Origin: Basidiobolus meristosporus CBS 931.73
Taxonomy: Eukaryota; Basidiobolomycota; Basidiobolomycetes; Basidiobolales; Basidiobolaceae
Reading direction: 5' to 3'
Length of the DNA: 64,000 nucleotides
Assembly: GCA_002104905.1 (NCBI GenBank)
Contig: MCFE01000499.1
Span: 1-64,000, forward strand
This document shows positions 45,881 to 56,633 of this stretch, in pieces (within the stretch, counting starts at the first letter, position 1; the number at the start of each line of letters is the position of its first letter). A model generated the notes under the pieces. It searched no databases and had not been told where the DNA came from. It was given only the letters and a program-made list of their open reading frames with translations. The position numbers and the translations under genes are program-made.

Positions 45881-46860
45881 GGGATCTTCACTCTGTCAAC
45901 AATGGAGGATGTGGAGGCTGTGGTAAACAAATTGCCTTTCTCAGCAAACTCATCTACCTTGCTGGAGTGTAGCTCAACTGGCTGCACTTCCAACTCTCAT
46001 GAAAACAGCTGTTTTCTTGTTGGTAATTTATCTTGGCTACAATAGGATTCAGTTTGTTCCAGGCTTATGATGGAATTCAGTCTGTTCCAGGCTTGCGGCG
46101 TCAATTGGCAGGAACTGCAGTTTTCTTGCATGCCTCCCTGCCTCAGGCTTGGGTAGAGATTTTTCCCTTTACCTTTCCTTTATCACTGCCAGGTCTTTCT
46201 CTGCTACTTTGTCTGAGTGCTTCTTGTAAAGGACTATGTTTTCTCCTGGATAAACTCTGATCTAACACATATATTTAGCTTGCTTGCCCCTTGCTGGTAC
46301 TCTTCAGGCAACCTGACATTTCTTTTCCACTTGTTTTGAGCTCTCAGCCATAGTTGTGATGGGCTCCTATAAAAGCTGCTGGTTTTTATCACAGCCAGAT
46401 CCTTCACTGCTACTTTGACTGGGTGCACCTTGAGTGGTACTATGCTTTTTCCTTGATAATTGTTGTGCTGGTGCATCTGTGTCTGCCTGCTTGTCCCTAA
46501 TTGGCGCTCTTCCAGCCACCTGAGATCTCTTTGATGCTTGTCTGGAGCTTTTGGCCCTGCTTGTAATGGGCTCTTGAGGAAGCCGCTGGCTTTTAGCCAT
46601 GATACCCTTGTTCTTCTGCCTTTGATAGTTTCTGCTATTCTTGGGATACTCTCTCAGTATACCAGTGCTTGCGCAAACTCCATATGCCTGTTTGAATCCT
46701 GGATATTGCTCATGGAACAAGTCAAGTGCATTCTGCTTGGCCTTGAGTGCCTGATGGTCCCATGGTATGCCAACCTTAAGGTGATGGCATGCTAGACTTC
46801 TGACAGCCTCTTGAATATCAGCCCACTCTTCATTGTTGCACTCAACTGCTTTGCAGATCT
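45880..46860 (-). repeat. Accessory segment downstream of family D pol, copy 1
   Basis: Contains the 177-codon minus frame 46900-46367 (VFLPKPKNQKTLKICKAV..., ALDLFHEQYPGFKQ, then a low-complexity tail with repeated RDKQADTDAPAQQLSRKK). It is about 80-90 percent similar by eye to 50430-51345. It lies 3' of the integrase region in element orientation. No family is recognised; the basic, Gln/Ser-rich tail looks disordered. Confidence 0.6.
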
Positions 46861-47267
46861 TCAGTGTCTTTTGATTTTTGGGCTTTGGTAAAAACACCAC
46901 ATTGTCTTCCTCCCATGCTGTGATAGGTTATACTGTGGGCTTTATCTTTGGGCACTGTGGTTGTGTTTCAAAGACTGTATAGTGTTCCTCTGCTGTTACT
47001 TTGGGAAATAGCTCAATTCTTGGTTGTGACATTGAGCTACTTGAGTTCCTACTTTGCAGCAAAGATACTGCTTTCCCTATCCAGGATATTGATTGCTCTA
47101 CACATAGTACTAAAACTGATCTAACTTAAACATTAAAGTGATAGATCATAATATTCTCCCCTACTATAGTTGAGAGGGTTCTCCTGAATCTCTTTTCTTG
47201 TGATACCAATATCTTGATAGTCCAGTATTGTTGGCAAGTCTTACAAGTTTGAGTCAGTCTCTATGAA

Positions 47268-48155
47268 CTAAATCTTCCTAGATACTCCCTGTTTGTCCAC
47301 TATTTGATAAGTTGCAAATGGACATTCTTGGATGATCTTAAAAGGCCCTGTCCATTGTGGCTCAAACTTCTTCCAAGTGCGGTTTGTCATCACTACAAAG
47401 TTCCCAACTTTCAATGTTTCTGGTGATATAGTGTTGTCAAATCTCTGTTTCATCTTTTCTGAACTTTGAGATATTCTGTCCTGTGCCTCTTGGCGTCTTT
47501 GTTCCAGCTGCTGGTGTCTACTTGGCTGACTGTGTTGATCTTCCAAGGTGTCTGTAAGCTTTGGTTGGGTGAGATCTCCTGGAATCCTTGGTTCCAATAA
47601 CCCATTAGACCTCTCAGTGACTCCATTGATTCTAGGGTGCTATGCCAAGGTTTTCAAGTGTTTGATCTGCTGTATTTCCAGGCTTCCAATGTCTTTGCCA
47701 CAATGTTTGCTCCTCTATTGGATAAAATCTCTTCTGGGCATCCAAACTTCATAAAGATCTCATAGTCAATGAAACTTGCAACTTCCTGTTCACTGGCTAC
47801 AGGAACTGCTTTAGCCATGGGCAATTTGATGGCATGCTCAATTGCTACTGGGGTCCAACAGTTGCATTTCCTGGTGGCTGGTAGTCTTCCAATAAAGTCA
47901 AATCCCCATATTTCAAATGGTCTTACAAGCTTCAACGGAAGGAGTTTGGTAATTCCCTGTGCTTGGCCTTGGTTGATATGGCAATTTGGACATGTTTTCA
48001 CAAGCTTCTTAGTGTCTTGTTTCATTCAGGGCCACCATGCTCTGGATTTTACTAGGCTATAGGTTCCCTCAACACCAAGATATCCATATTCATTGTGTAA
48101 CTTATGTATTAAGTCCAGGCAAGCAACATATGGGCAATAGGCAATAGGGCTTCCA
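47268..48155 (-). pseudogene. Family D integrase fragments
   Basis: 48025-47654 carries the zinc-finger end KTCPNCHINQGQA, first catalytic Asp GFDFIGRLP, and the second region SNRGANIVA in place of SDxGxxF, so the second Asp is missing. 47597-47268 carries the C-terminal part (QRFDNTISPETLKVGNFVVM, WTGPFKIIQECPFATYQI). A stop (WWP then TGA) separates the first from its upstream continuation at 48150-48030. Confidence 0.85.
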
Positions 48156-48209
48156 TCAACAATTTGGTAAAGTGTTTCATCCTGTACTAAAGATTTGCTG
48201 GCTTCATCT

Positions 48210-49451
48210 GTGGTAATAGAAAGTATTCAATTACTACAATATCTCTAAACCAATATTGCACTCATTTCTTTATTTTGCTTTTTGCTATTGTAACACACAA
48301 GTGAAAGATCAAGAATTTCCAACTTTGAAGAACAAATGCTCCAGACCCTGACAAGCAATCCACCTAAGAATATTATGTCATACAGAACACGTAGTAGCCA
48401 ACACATGTTTCAAATTACAGCTCATTTGAGGCAGTACTTAAGGAGTTATGACCAAAAGAGTCCAATTATTATACATACTATGCCTTATTGCTAGGATTAC
48501 TAGGGTGACTTTGATTGCGTGTAACTTTTGAACCAGCCAATCAAATCACATGAAATTTTCACAGGTGCTGCGCCTATGTCCGATCTGTGCCACTGCAAAA
48601 TTTTAGCTTTGTATCATGTATAGTACTTGTGCAATTGCCCAAAAACTTTGATCCTTCAAAATTTTCATATATATGACTTCCCCAGCTGAAAAATAAAGAG
48701 AGAGCCTCTCTTTCCAGAATCTCCACACTACGATTACAAGTTTAAAGGTTATAAGACTTCCCCTGCATCACTTGCACTGTTGAGTATTCTGACTTTGATT
48801 GGTACTACATCAGTAAAGAGACTGCAAAGCTCACAAGAATCCAATCTAAGTTCTACAAGAAACTACCACTTTTCTGTTGGAAAAGTCCCCTCTAAGAAAC
48901 CCCTTTACTCTGAAGACACCCCTTTAGACACCCCTTTAGTCTAAAGACCCCTTTAGAGACCCCTTTAAGAAACCCCTTTACTCTAAAGAAGCCCCTTTAG
49001 GCACCCCTTTAGTGTAAAGTCCACTTTAGAGACCACTAAAAGAAGCCCCTTTACTCTAAAGACACCCCTTGAGACACCACTTTAGGTCTAAAGACCCCTT
49101 TAAAGACTTCTACAACACACCCCTTTAGGTTAAAGGGGAGTTCAGAATTTCCATATTAAGAAATATCTTCTCAGCAAGGAAAGTGACTTCCAAATAAGGA
49201 AAAGTTACTATAAAAGTAAATAAGCCCATTAGTCAACAGAAGGTCAGAACACTGCTGTAGAAGTGATTAACACTGCCTACAGTATATTTTGAGCCTAAGA
49301 TTGAGGAAATTAGTGAAAGTTATATCTTCTATCTGTATATCAAACTCCCAATAAACTATTTCAGTATTAGCATACTGGAAGTTGTTGTATATTGTTAATT
49401 AGCCTCTACATTGTAGAACAAGCCCCAAACTAATCATAATACAACACAACA
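48210..49451 (+). repeat. Solo LTR of Gypsy family B
   Basis: 1242 bp, TGTGGTAATA...ACACAACA, flanked by CATC on both sides (48206-48209 and 49452-49455). Removing it rejoins the minus-strand pol reading (KKVIQDEASKS) exactly. It carries the CCCCTTTA-type minisatellite at about 48890-49140. Confidence 0.95.
48890..49140 (+). repeat. Minisatellite in LTR-B (solo copy in family D)
   Basis: Degenerate tandem units built on CCCCTTTA and AAGACCCCTTTAG, about 15-25 bp long, alternating sense (CCCTTTA) and antisense-like (TAAAG) words so that adjacent units can pair. Confidence 0.85.
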
Positions 49452-49533
49452 CATCCTGGATTACCTTCTTGATCTCTTCATCCACCTCATCAGGAATGTC
49501 TTGGTCCTCCAAGTACTTTGGTAATAAGCTAGG

Positions 49534-50395
49534 TCAATCTGATTCATGCAACAAGTTGAGCTGTGCAACTTGTTCTAATCTTGATAAGGCATCAGCAACC
49601 ATGTTGTCTTTCCCAGGGCAGGATACAGTCTCTTGGTCAAATTGCTGATTGTACTCACTCCATCTTGTCATTCTTTTGGAGAGTACCTTCTGAGTAAATA
49701 TATCCTTGAGTGAGAAATGATCAGTCTTCACAGTGCAATTGACTCCTTCAATGTAGCATCTCCAGGTCTTCAAGCAGTGTATTGTGGCAAGCATATCCTT
49801 CTCATGTACTGGATAGTTTTGAATGGCTGAGCTCAGTTTCTTGAACTCAAATACAACTGGGTAGTCCTTTTGCTCATGTTCTTAGCTCATTACTCCACCA
49901 ATTGCATAGTCTGAAGAATCTGCTCACAGAGTAAACTCTTTTCTGAAACCAGGGATAGTTAAGCTTGGCAGCTTAGCAAGTTCATTCTCCAGCAACTGAA
50001 AGGCAGTCTCACAGGCTCTGTCTCATGTCATGGTGTTGTCTTTCTTGAGAATATCAGTCAAAGGGGCTGCAATACTTGCAATGGACTTGATAAATCTCTG
50101 ATAATAGGAAGCCACTCCAAGGAATGATCAAAGTTCTGATATGCTATGGGGCTGCTTCAGATTCTTGATGACTTCAATCTTCTTGGGATCTAAGGTCACT
50201 CCTATGCTGGTCACTATGTGTACCAGGCATTCAACATGTTCCTTCAAGAATTCACACTTGGCTAGCTTACCATATAGTTTGTTCTCTCTCAGCTACTTCA
50301 AGACCTTTTCAATGTGCACCATGTGATCCTATTCTGTCTTGATGTTTATCAATATGTCATCTAGGTAGATTATAACTAACCTGTCCAAGCATTGT
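49534..50395 (-). pseudogene. Family D RT/RNase H fragment
   Basis: Read leftward: YLDDILI (about 50370), KLYGKLAKCEFLKEHVE, SFLGVASYYQRFIKSIASIAAPLTD, ADSSDYAIGGVMS and the 86-codon open part 49794-49534 with KTDHFSLKDIF and VADALSRLEQ. Several Gln and Trp codons are replaced by stops. Confidence 0.88.
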
Positions 50396-50429
50396 AATAA
50401 CCTTTGAGTTCTTGATGATGTTACTTTGT

Positions 50430-51345
50430 CTGTCAGTGCAATTTCCACACTGTCCATAATGGAGACCATGGATGCTGTGGTAGACAAATTGCCTTTCTCT
50501 GCAAACTCATCTATCCCACTGGAGTGTAGCTCAACTGGCTGTGCTTGCAACTCTTGAGAAAACAACTGCATTCTTCTTGGTAATTCTTCTTGGCTATGAT
50601 GGGATTCAGTCTGTTCCAGGCTTACAGCTTTAACTGGCAAGAGCTGTAGCTTTTTCTCTTGCTTCCCTGTCACTGGCTTGGGTAGACTTTTTTCCCTTTT
50701 CCTTTTCCTTTATCACTGCCAGGACTTTTACTGCTACTTTGTCTGGGTGCCTCTTGTTAAGAGCTACATCTTCTCCTGGATAAATTCTGCTCCAACTCAT
50801 CTGTTTTGGCCTGCTTGTCCCTTGCTGGCACTCTTCTGGCAACCTGACATTTCTTTACCTCTTGTCTTGAGCTCTCAATTGTAGTTGTTGCAGGCTCATG
50901 TAAAAACCACAGGTATTTATCACTGCCAGGTCCTTCATTGCTACTTTGACTGAGTGCCTCTAGAGTGGTACTACCCTTTTTCCTTGATAAATGTTGTGCT
51001 GGTGCATCTGTGTCTGCCTGCTTGTCCCTAATTAGCACTCTTCCAGCTACCTGATGTCTCTTTGATGCTTGTCTGGAGCTTTGGCCCTGCTTGTAACCAG
51101 CTCTTGAGGAAGCTGCTGGTTTTTAGCTATGGCACCCTTGTTCTTCTGCCGTTGATAGTTACTGCATTCTTGGGATACTTTCTTAGTATACTAATGCTGG
51201 TCCAAGATCTGCTTGCCCCTTTGAATCCAGGATAATGCTCATGGAGCAAGTCAAGTGGATTCTGCTTAGCCTTGAGTTCCTGATGGTCCCATGGTATGCC
51301 AGACTTCTAAGAGCCTTGTCTATATTAGCACACTTCTCATTATTA
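50430..51345 (-). repeat. Accessory segment, copy 2, embedded in RT
   Basis: About 0.9 kb resembling 45880-46860, inserted between two partial RT pieces that both contain the YLDDILI motif (about 51390 and 50370). Its minus frame 51038-50757 has the same repeated RDKQADTDAPAQHLSRKK tract. See the finding on this duplication. Confidence 0.65.
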
Positions 51346-52263
51346 CACTCAAGTGTTCCTCTTCTGTCTTTCTATATATCAATATGTCATCTAGGTAGTT
51401 TACCATAAGCATGTTTAAGTATTCCTGGAAGGCTGTTTGCATCAAGCTCATGAATGTTGCAGGGGCTTTGGTGAGGTCAAAAATGATGACTAAGTACTTG
51501 TAATGCTTATATCTGGTCCTGAATGCTGTTGTAGGGATGTCTTCTGGCTTCACCCTAATCTGGTTCTATCCAGACATTGGGTCAATCTTGGTAAATATGG
51601 TAGCACCATTTAGTTGGTCCAAAAGCTTATCAATCCAAGGTATGGGGTATTTATTCTTCACAGCTACTGAGTTGAGGGCTCTGTAGTCAATGCACATCCT
51701 GAGTGTTCCATCCTTCTCTTTCACAAAAAGTACTGGTGCTCCCCAAGGTGACTTGCTGAACCTGATATATCCTTACTCCAACAGCCAATCTATTTGTCTC
51801 TTCATCTCCTCCAACTCTAATCAACTCATTCTCTAAGATGTGTTACTCACTGGAGGGCTATCTCCTTCCTCAATGTCATGATCCATGTCACTGACTGGTG
51901 GTAGGCTTTCAAGCTCATCTGGATATACAACTGAATAATTCTTTAGAAGAGTCTAGTCCTTCTGGGGTACTGAAGTAGAGGAGTCCTCCTGTAATACTGC
52001 CATGACGTAAATCTGGGTACCTTTTCTAAGTGCTATACAGGACTGTGTCTTTGTTGGTTCATTTGTTTCACACACACAGGAATTGACCTACTTGAGATCC
52101 AGTCAGGCAGGTAATAGCTCATAGGTCTTGTTATCCTTCAGGATCTGAGTAGCATGGGCTCTCTAGTTGATTGATAGATTACTGCAAAATAGCCAGGTTT
52201 TTCCAAAAACAAGGTCATATTTGCAGTTCCCAAATATATAGGCCCATAGGTCTTCTTCATAGT

Positions 52264-52632
52264 TGTTATAATTTAATACATGAACACTTAAGTTAGATCA
52301 GTTTTTAGTCAAATTAATTAGTTGTGTATTTAACATTTCAGTATATAAGTTTTATCTACTAAATCAGTAGCATTAGTCAGCAAATGAATTAGCAGATCCT
52401 TATCAATCAGGAATAGATATATTAAGTAGGATCTTTTTGGGTGATGATGATGCAATCAAATGAGTTATCAGCCATAACCCACATTAGGAAATACATTTAG
52501 TCAGCAATTGATCTGGCAAAATGTATATAAGGAGCTGCATGAACCTCAATAAAAATCAGTCCAAGTTTTAGTGAATTCAGTACTAGCTAAACTCCCTATT
52601 CCTCTACAACTCTTATACTAAAATTTGTAACA
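52264..52632 (+). repeat. Solo LTR of Gypsy family D
   Basis: 369 bp, TGTTATAATT...TTGTAACA, inserted in the minus-strand protease. Flanks TAGT/GAGT differ by one base, consistent with an aged 4-bp duplication. The interrupted protease rejoins as ...cttcat-agtcattgatc. A TATA-like tgtatataagg lies near 52530. Confidence 0.82.
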
Positions 52633-52855
52633 GAGTCATTGATCTTTATCCTTACTGGCTGAGTAATAAAGCTGATAATATTAGAGTTCCCATCAGCAGT
52701 TGAGAATGAAATTTGGTGGGTTCTGAGTGGATTTCAGCTTTCAAAGTAAATTGCTCTGACATGTACTCATGCAATGCTCCTGTGTCAATCATGATCTTGG
52801 CAGGTACTCCAAACTCCCTATTCCTCTACAACTCTTATGATAAGACTTGTAACAT

Positions 52856-52865
52856 TGGTAGCAGC
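52856..52865 (+). promoter_or_regulatory. Primer-binding site, initiator-Met tRNA 3' end type
   Basis: TGGTAGCAGC starts two bases after the LTR-D end (gtaaca t TGGTAGC...). It is complementary to a tRNA 3' end GCTGCTACCA, which fits fungal initiator-Met tRNAs (…GCTACCA). This is a third priming mode in the window. Confidence 0.6.
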
Positions 52866-52912
52866 AATAACCAGAAACATCCCTCCTAAAGAAAGAAGAA
52901 GACTCCCTCAAG

Positions 52913-54515
52913 ATGTCTAAAAATCAAGAACGGAAGAATGCTATGCAGCAAATCCTGGCCCACCAGCAACAGTTACTCCAGATCCTTGGCCAGCAGTAAT
53001 AAGGAATGAATACCATGACCCAACACCAGCAAAACCCTGTCAAGAGCAAGTTTAGTATGAAGGTCACCTGGTATCATGGTAGAGTCAATGAAAACCTGGC
53101 ACCTTGGCTCTTCCAGATTGAAGAAGCTTTCAACGCTAAGGGAATTGCTCCAGAAACCAAATTACATTATGCAGCCTCTTACCTTGCAGATGCAGCTTTA
53201 CAGTGGTACCACAACAGGATAAGGTCAGCCACAATGATGAGATGCTCCACAATCTCTACCTGGGATGAGTTTGTGTTGGAAATTCAGGATGCATTTGAGC
53301 CTCTACACCAGCAGACACTACTAAGAAGAAAGTTGAAGACACTAAGACAGAAATAAATGGTTCAAGAATACAACTCTAAATATAGATGTCTACTTGGATA
53401 AGCTGAAAGAATGAAACCCCATGATCAAGTGCAATACTTTGTTGATGAGTTGAAAGAAAGAACATGCAAAGAAGTGAATTATCAAAGACCCCAGACTATT
53501 GAAGAAGCCATTGAGATAACCATTGACTACGACTCAGCTATGTTTGGAGTTGGGAAGGCCACAATGACTAATCAGAGAGGCTACAATCACTATAAAAGAA
53601 GACAATCAGAAGCAGTGCCAATGTAAATAGGTGCTATGCAGAAATAGCCTACCTCAGAAGAATGTAAGAATCAAGGACTTTGCATCTATTACAACCAGCA
53701 GAGACATATTGCAAAGTACTGCCTCCAGGGAAGATATGAACACCAGGCATCAAGAACCTTCAATTGTATTGAAGCCCTTGAGCTTAGAAACATGGAGGAT
53801 GAACTTGAAGAAGACTCAGAACTTACCTTCCATATGACAGAAGAACACCTATCCCAGATGACCTCAAACTTAGGAAAGCTATTGTATTTGAATGGAGTAC
53901 CTGCCAAGATCATGATTGACTCAGGAGCATTGCATGAGTACATGTCAGAGCAATTTGCTCTGAAAGCTGGAATCAACTTGGAACCCACCAAGTCAACTTC
54001 AGTCTCAGCAGCTAAAGGGAATTCTCACATAATCAACTATATTACTCAGCCAGTAAGGACAAGGACCAATGACTATGAAGATGACAAACAGGCCTGTATA
54101 TTTGGGAACTGCAAGTTTGACCTTGTACTTGGATAAACTTGGCTATTTTGCTGTAATCCTTCAATCAACTGGAGAACCCATGCTACTCAGATCCAGAAGG
54201 ACAACAAGACCTATGAGATATTACCTGCCAGACTGGATTTCAGCTTGGTCAATTTCAGTGTGTGTGAAACAAGTGAGCTTAGAAAAACACAGTTCTGTAG
54301 AGCACTTAGAAATGGCACCCATATGTTTCTCAGGGCAGTATTGCAGGAGGGTTCCTCTACTCCAGTACCCCAGAGAGTCAAGACTCTTTTGAAGGAAAAT
54401 TAGATGTATTTCCCGATGAACTTGGAAGCCTACCACCAGGCAGAGACACAGATCAAGCCATTGAAACAGGAGATAGCCCTCCAGTGAGTAAGACACCTTA
54501 CAGAATGAGTCCATT
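52913..54515 (+). pseudogene. Family D gag-protease remnant
   Basis: From ATG 52913 (MSKNQERKNAMQQILAHQQQ) two successive TAA stops sit in a Gln-rich run. The frame reopens at 53006 with Gag core motifs (NENLAPWLFQIEEAFNAKGI, KLHYAASYLADAALQWYHNR, STWDEFVLEIQDAF). 53411-53626 continues gag (VQYFVDELKERTCKEV). A decayed knuckle follows (CIYYNQQRHIAKYC). 53792-54136 carries the protease (GVPAKIMIDSGALHEYMS, CKFDLVLG then TAA). Most stops are TAA or TAG where Gln would be expected. Confidence 0.85.
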
Positions 54516-54602
54516 GGAGTTGGAAGAGATGAAGAGACAAATAGATCACTGATTGGTGCAAGGATATATCAGACACAGCAAGTCATCATGAGGAGCACCA
54601 GT

Positions 54603-54972
54603 TGTCATGATCACATGACAACCATGAACACCCATGCCAAGTTTCAGCTTCCTAGCTCAATTTCTAAGAGATTTCTTCTGGAACCTTCTACCAACTAAGT
54701 TCCTGACCATTCCAAACCCTTGTTACACAATGGAACATTCCATGGAAGCTTCCCATTGTATTTTTCATAGTCCAGTACCATATATGGAAATACCAGGTCA
54801 TGTAACTTAGTCACATGATCAGGTGACCCAATCCATTTCCCCACCCTGTCTCAGTGCCTTGCCTTCTATATTATTATCCCCAGCACATTGCTGTGCCTCA
54901 CCCCACAACCCCATTAGTATTAGCCAATATCTCTTGGCATCAGTATAACCAAAAAGTATATATAGTCCCATC
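54603..54972 (+). repeat. Truncated chromovirus LTR
   Basis: Matches the first ~370 bp of the 529-bp chromovirus LTR, ending just after the TATA box (tatatatagtcc). The remainder is absent because LTR-A and the family B element follow. Confidence 0.92.
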
Positions 54973-55321
54973 TGTTGTAAGAGTCTTGGAGATATTGGCA
55001 GTGATTGGGAGAACAAGTAGATTATGTGGTTTTCACTTAATGATTTATTGAATGTAAAAGTAGTATTTATACTTTTACCTGGTCTTGACATTACAAACAT
55101 GTAGAATAGGTTAAGGAAGGCCCCAAGAACATGTGTGCAAAGTTTGGGGCTGTTTGGACAACTCTGAGAATTTTCATGTTCTGGGTATCAGGTATTTTGG
55201 TAGTAATATTCTAAGTAAATCCCAACAAGGTATTTGGTCAGTATTCTCTAGGATTTGAGGGTAATAATCTAAGTGACTAAGTTAGGTGAATATTTAGGTG
55301 GAAATACAAATTTTTACAACA
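54973..55321 (-). repeat. LTR-A solo LTR, minus orientation, inside the chromovirus LTR
   Basis: 349 bp, TGTTGTAAGAG...TTTACAACA. Flanking pentamers CCATC (54968-54972) and CTATC (55322-55326) differ by one base. The intact chromovirus LTR reads CTATC at this point, so this is a true 5-bp duplication with one later change. Confidence 0.92.
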
Positions 55322-55326
55322 CTATC

Positions 55327-56566
55327 TGTGGTAATGGTAAGTATTCCATTACTACAATATCTTAAACCAATATTGCACTCATTTCTTAATTTTGCTTTTT
55401 GCTATCTTAACACACAAGTGAAAGATCAAGAATTTCCAACTTTGAAGAGCAAATGCTCCAGACCCTGACAAGCAATCCACCTAAGAATATTATGTCATAC
55501 AGAACACGTAGTAGCCAACACATGTTTCAAATTACAGCTCATTTGAAGCAGTACTTAAGGAGTTATGACCAAAAGAGTCTAACTATTATATATACTATGC
55601 CTTATTGCTAGGATTACTATGGTGACTTTGATTGCGTGTAACTTTTGAACCAGCCAATCAAATCACGCGATATTTTCACAGGTGCTGCGCCTATGTCCGA
55701 TCTGCGCCACTGCAGAATTTTAGCTCTGTATTGCGTGTATTGCTTGCGCAATTGCCCAAAAACTTTGATCCTTCAAAATTTTCATATATATGACTTCCCC
55801 AGCTGAAAAATAAAGAGAGAGCCTCTCTTTCCAGAATCTCCACACTACGATTACAAGTTTAAAGGTTATAAGACTTCCCCTGCATCACTTGCACTGTTGA
55901 GTATTCTGACTTTGATTGGTACTACATCAGTAAAGAGACTGCAAAGCTCACAAGAATCCAATCTAAGTTCTACAAGAAACTACCACTTTTCTGTCAGAAA
56001 AGTCCCCTCTAAGAAACCCCTTTACTCTAAAGACACCCCTTTAGACACCCCTTTAGTCTAAAGACCCCATTAGAGACCCCTTTAAGAAACCCCTTTACTC
56101 TAAAGAAGCCCCTTCAGGCACCCCTTTAGTGTAAAGTCCACTTTAGAGACCACTACAAGAAGCCCTTTACTCTAAAGATACCCCTTTAGACACCACTTTA
56201 GGTCTAAAGACCCCTTTAGAGACTTCTACAACGCACCCCTTCAGGTTAAAGGGGAGTTCAAATTTCCATATTAGGAAATATTTTCTCAGAAAGGAAAGTG
56301 ACTTCCAAATAAGGAAAAGTTACTATAAAAGTAAATAAGCCCATTAGTCAACAGAAGGTCAGAACACTGCTGTAGAAGTGATAAACACTGCCTACAGTAT
56401 ATTTTGAGCCCAAGATTGAGGAAATTAGTGAAAGTTATATCTTCTATCTGTATATCAAACTCCCAATAAACTATTTCAGTATTAGCATACTGGAGGTTGT
56501 TGTATATTGTTGATTAGCCTCTACATTATAGAACAAGCCCCAAACTAATCATAATACAACACAACA
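55327..56566 (+). repeat. Family B 5' LTR
   Basis: 1240 bp, TGTGGTAATGG...ACACAACA. It includes a minisatellite of CCCCTTTA-containing units at about 55996-56250. After it, TTTGGTGGAGGACC (56571-56584) is the position of the primer-binding site; TGGTGGAGGA would match a tRNA ending TCCTCCACCA, whose identity I cannot assign. Confidence 0.93.
55996..56250 (+). repeat. Minisatellite in LTR-B (5' LTR)
   Basis: Same CCCCTTTA-type array as at 48890-49140, same unit order, a few substitutions. Confidence 0.85.
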
Positions 56567-56633
56567 AGAATTTGGTGGAGGACCTGGGTAGTTTGAACCT
56601 TTCACTATACAAGCATCAAGAAACGTTACAAGA

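Larger units (their letters stand above)
45880..52811 (-). mobile_element. Degenerate Gypsy element (family D), minus strand
   Basis: Read leftward from 52811 the order is protease, RT, RNase H, integrase, then an accessory frame, so orientation is minus. Landmarks: protease from about 52811 to 52200 (split by a solo LTR), RT about 51850-51350 (AFRTRYKHYKYLVIIFDLTKAPATF, YLDDILIY), a second partial RT start about 50395-50330, RNase H region about 50300-49534 (VADALSRLEQ), integrase zinc finger and core about 48150-47654 (CPNCHINQGQA, GFDFIGRLPATRK), and an integrase C-terminal part 47597-47268. Many in-frame stops and frameshifts are present. A 1242-bp solo LTR of family B and a 369-bp solo LTR of family D are inserted in it. 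Its own terminal LTRs are not clearly preserved; a fragment near 47108-47130 resembles an LTR-D end. Confidence 0.85.
52811..54602 (+). mobile_element. Degenerate Gypsy family D fragment, plus strand
   Basis: Begins with the last ~44 bp of a 5' LTR-D (52811-52854), then a primer-binding site, gag, zinc-knuckle remnant, protease and the very start of RT. It ends where the chromovirus LTR begins at 54603. It lies head-to-head with the minus-strand family D copy to its left; the join falls inside that copy's protease. Many in-frame stops are present. Confidence 0.88.

Noticed and set aside
48890-49140. CRISPR-like array or telomere-type repeat
   Set aside because: Units are irregular, contiguous without unique spacers, and located inside an LTR.
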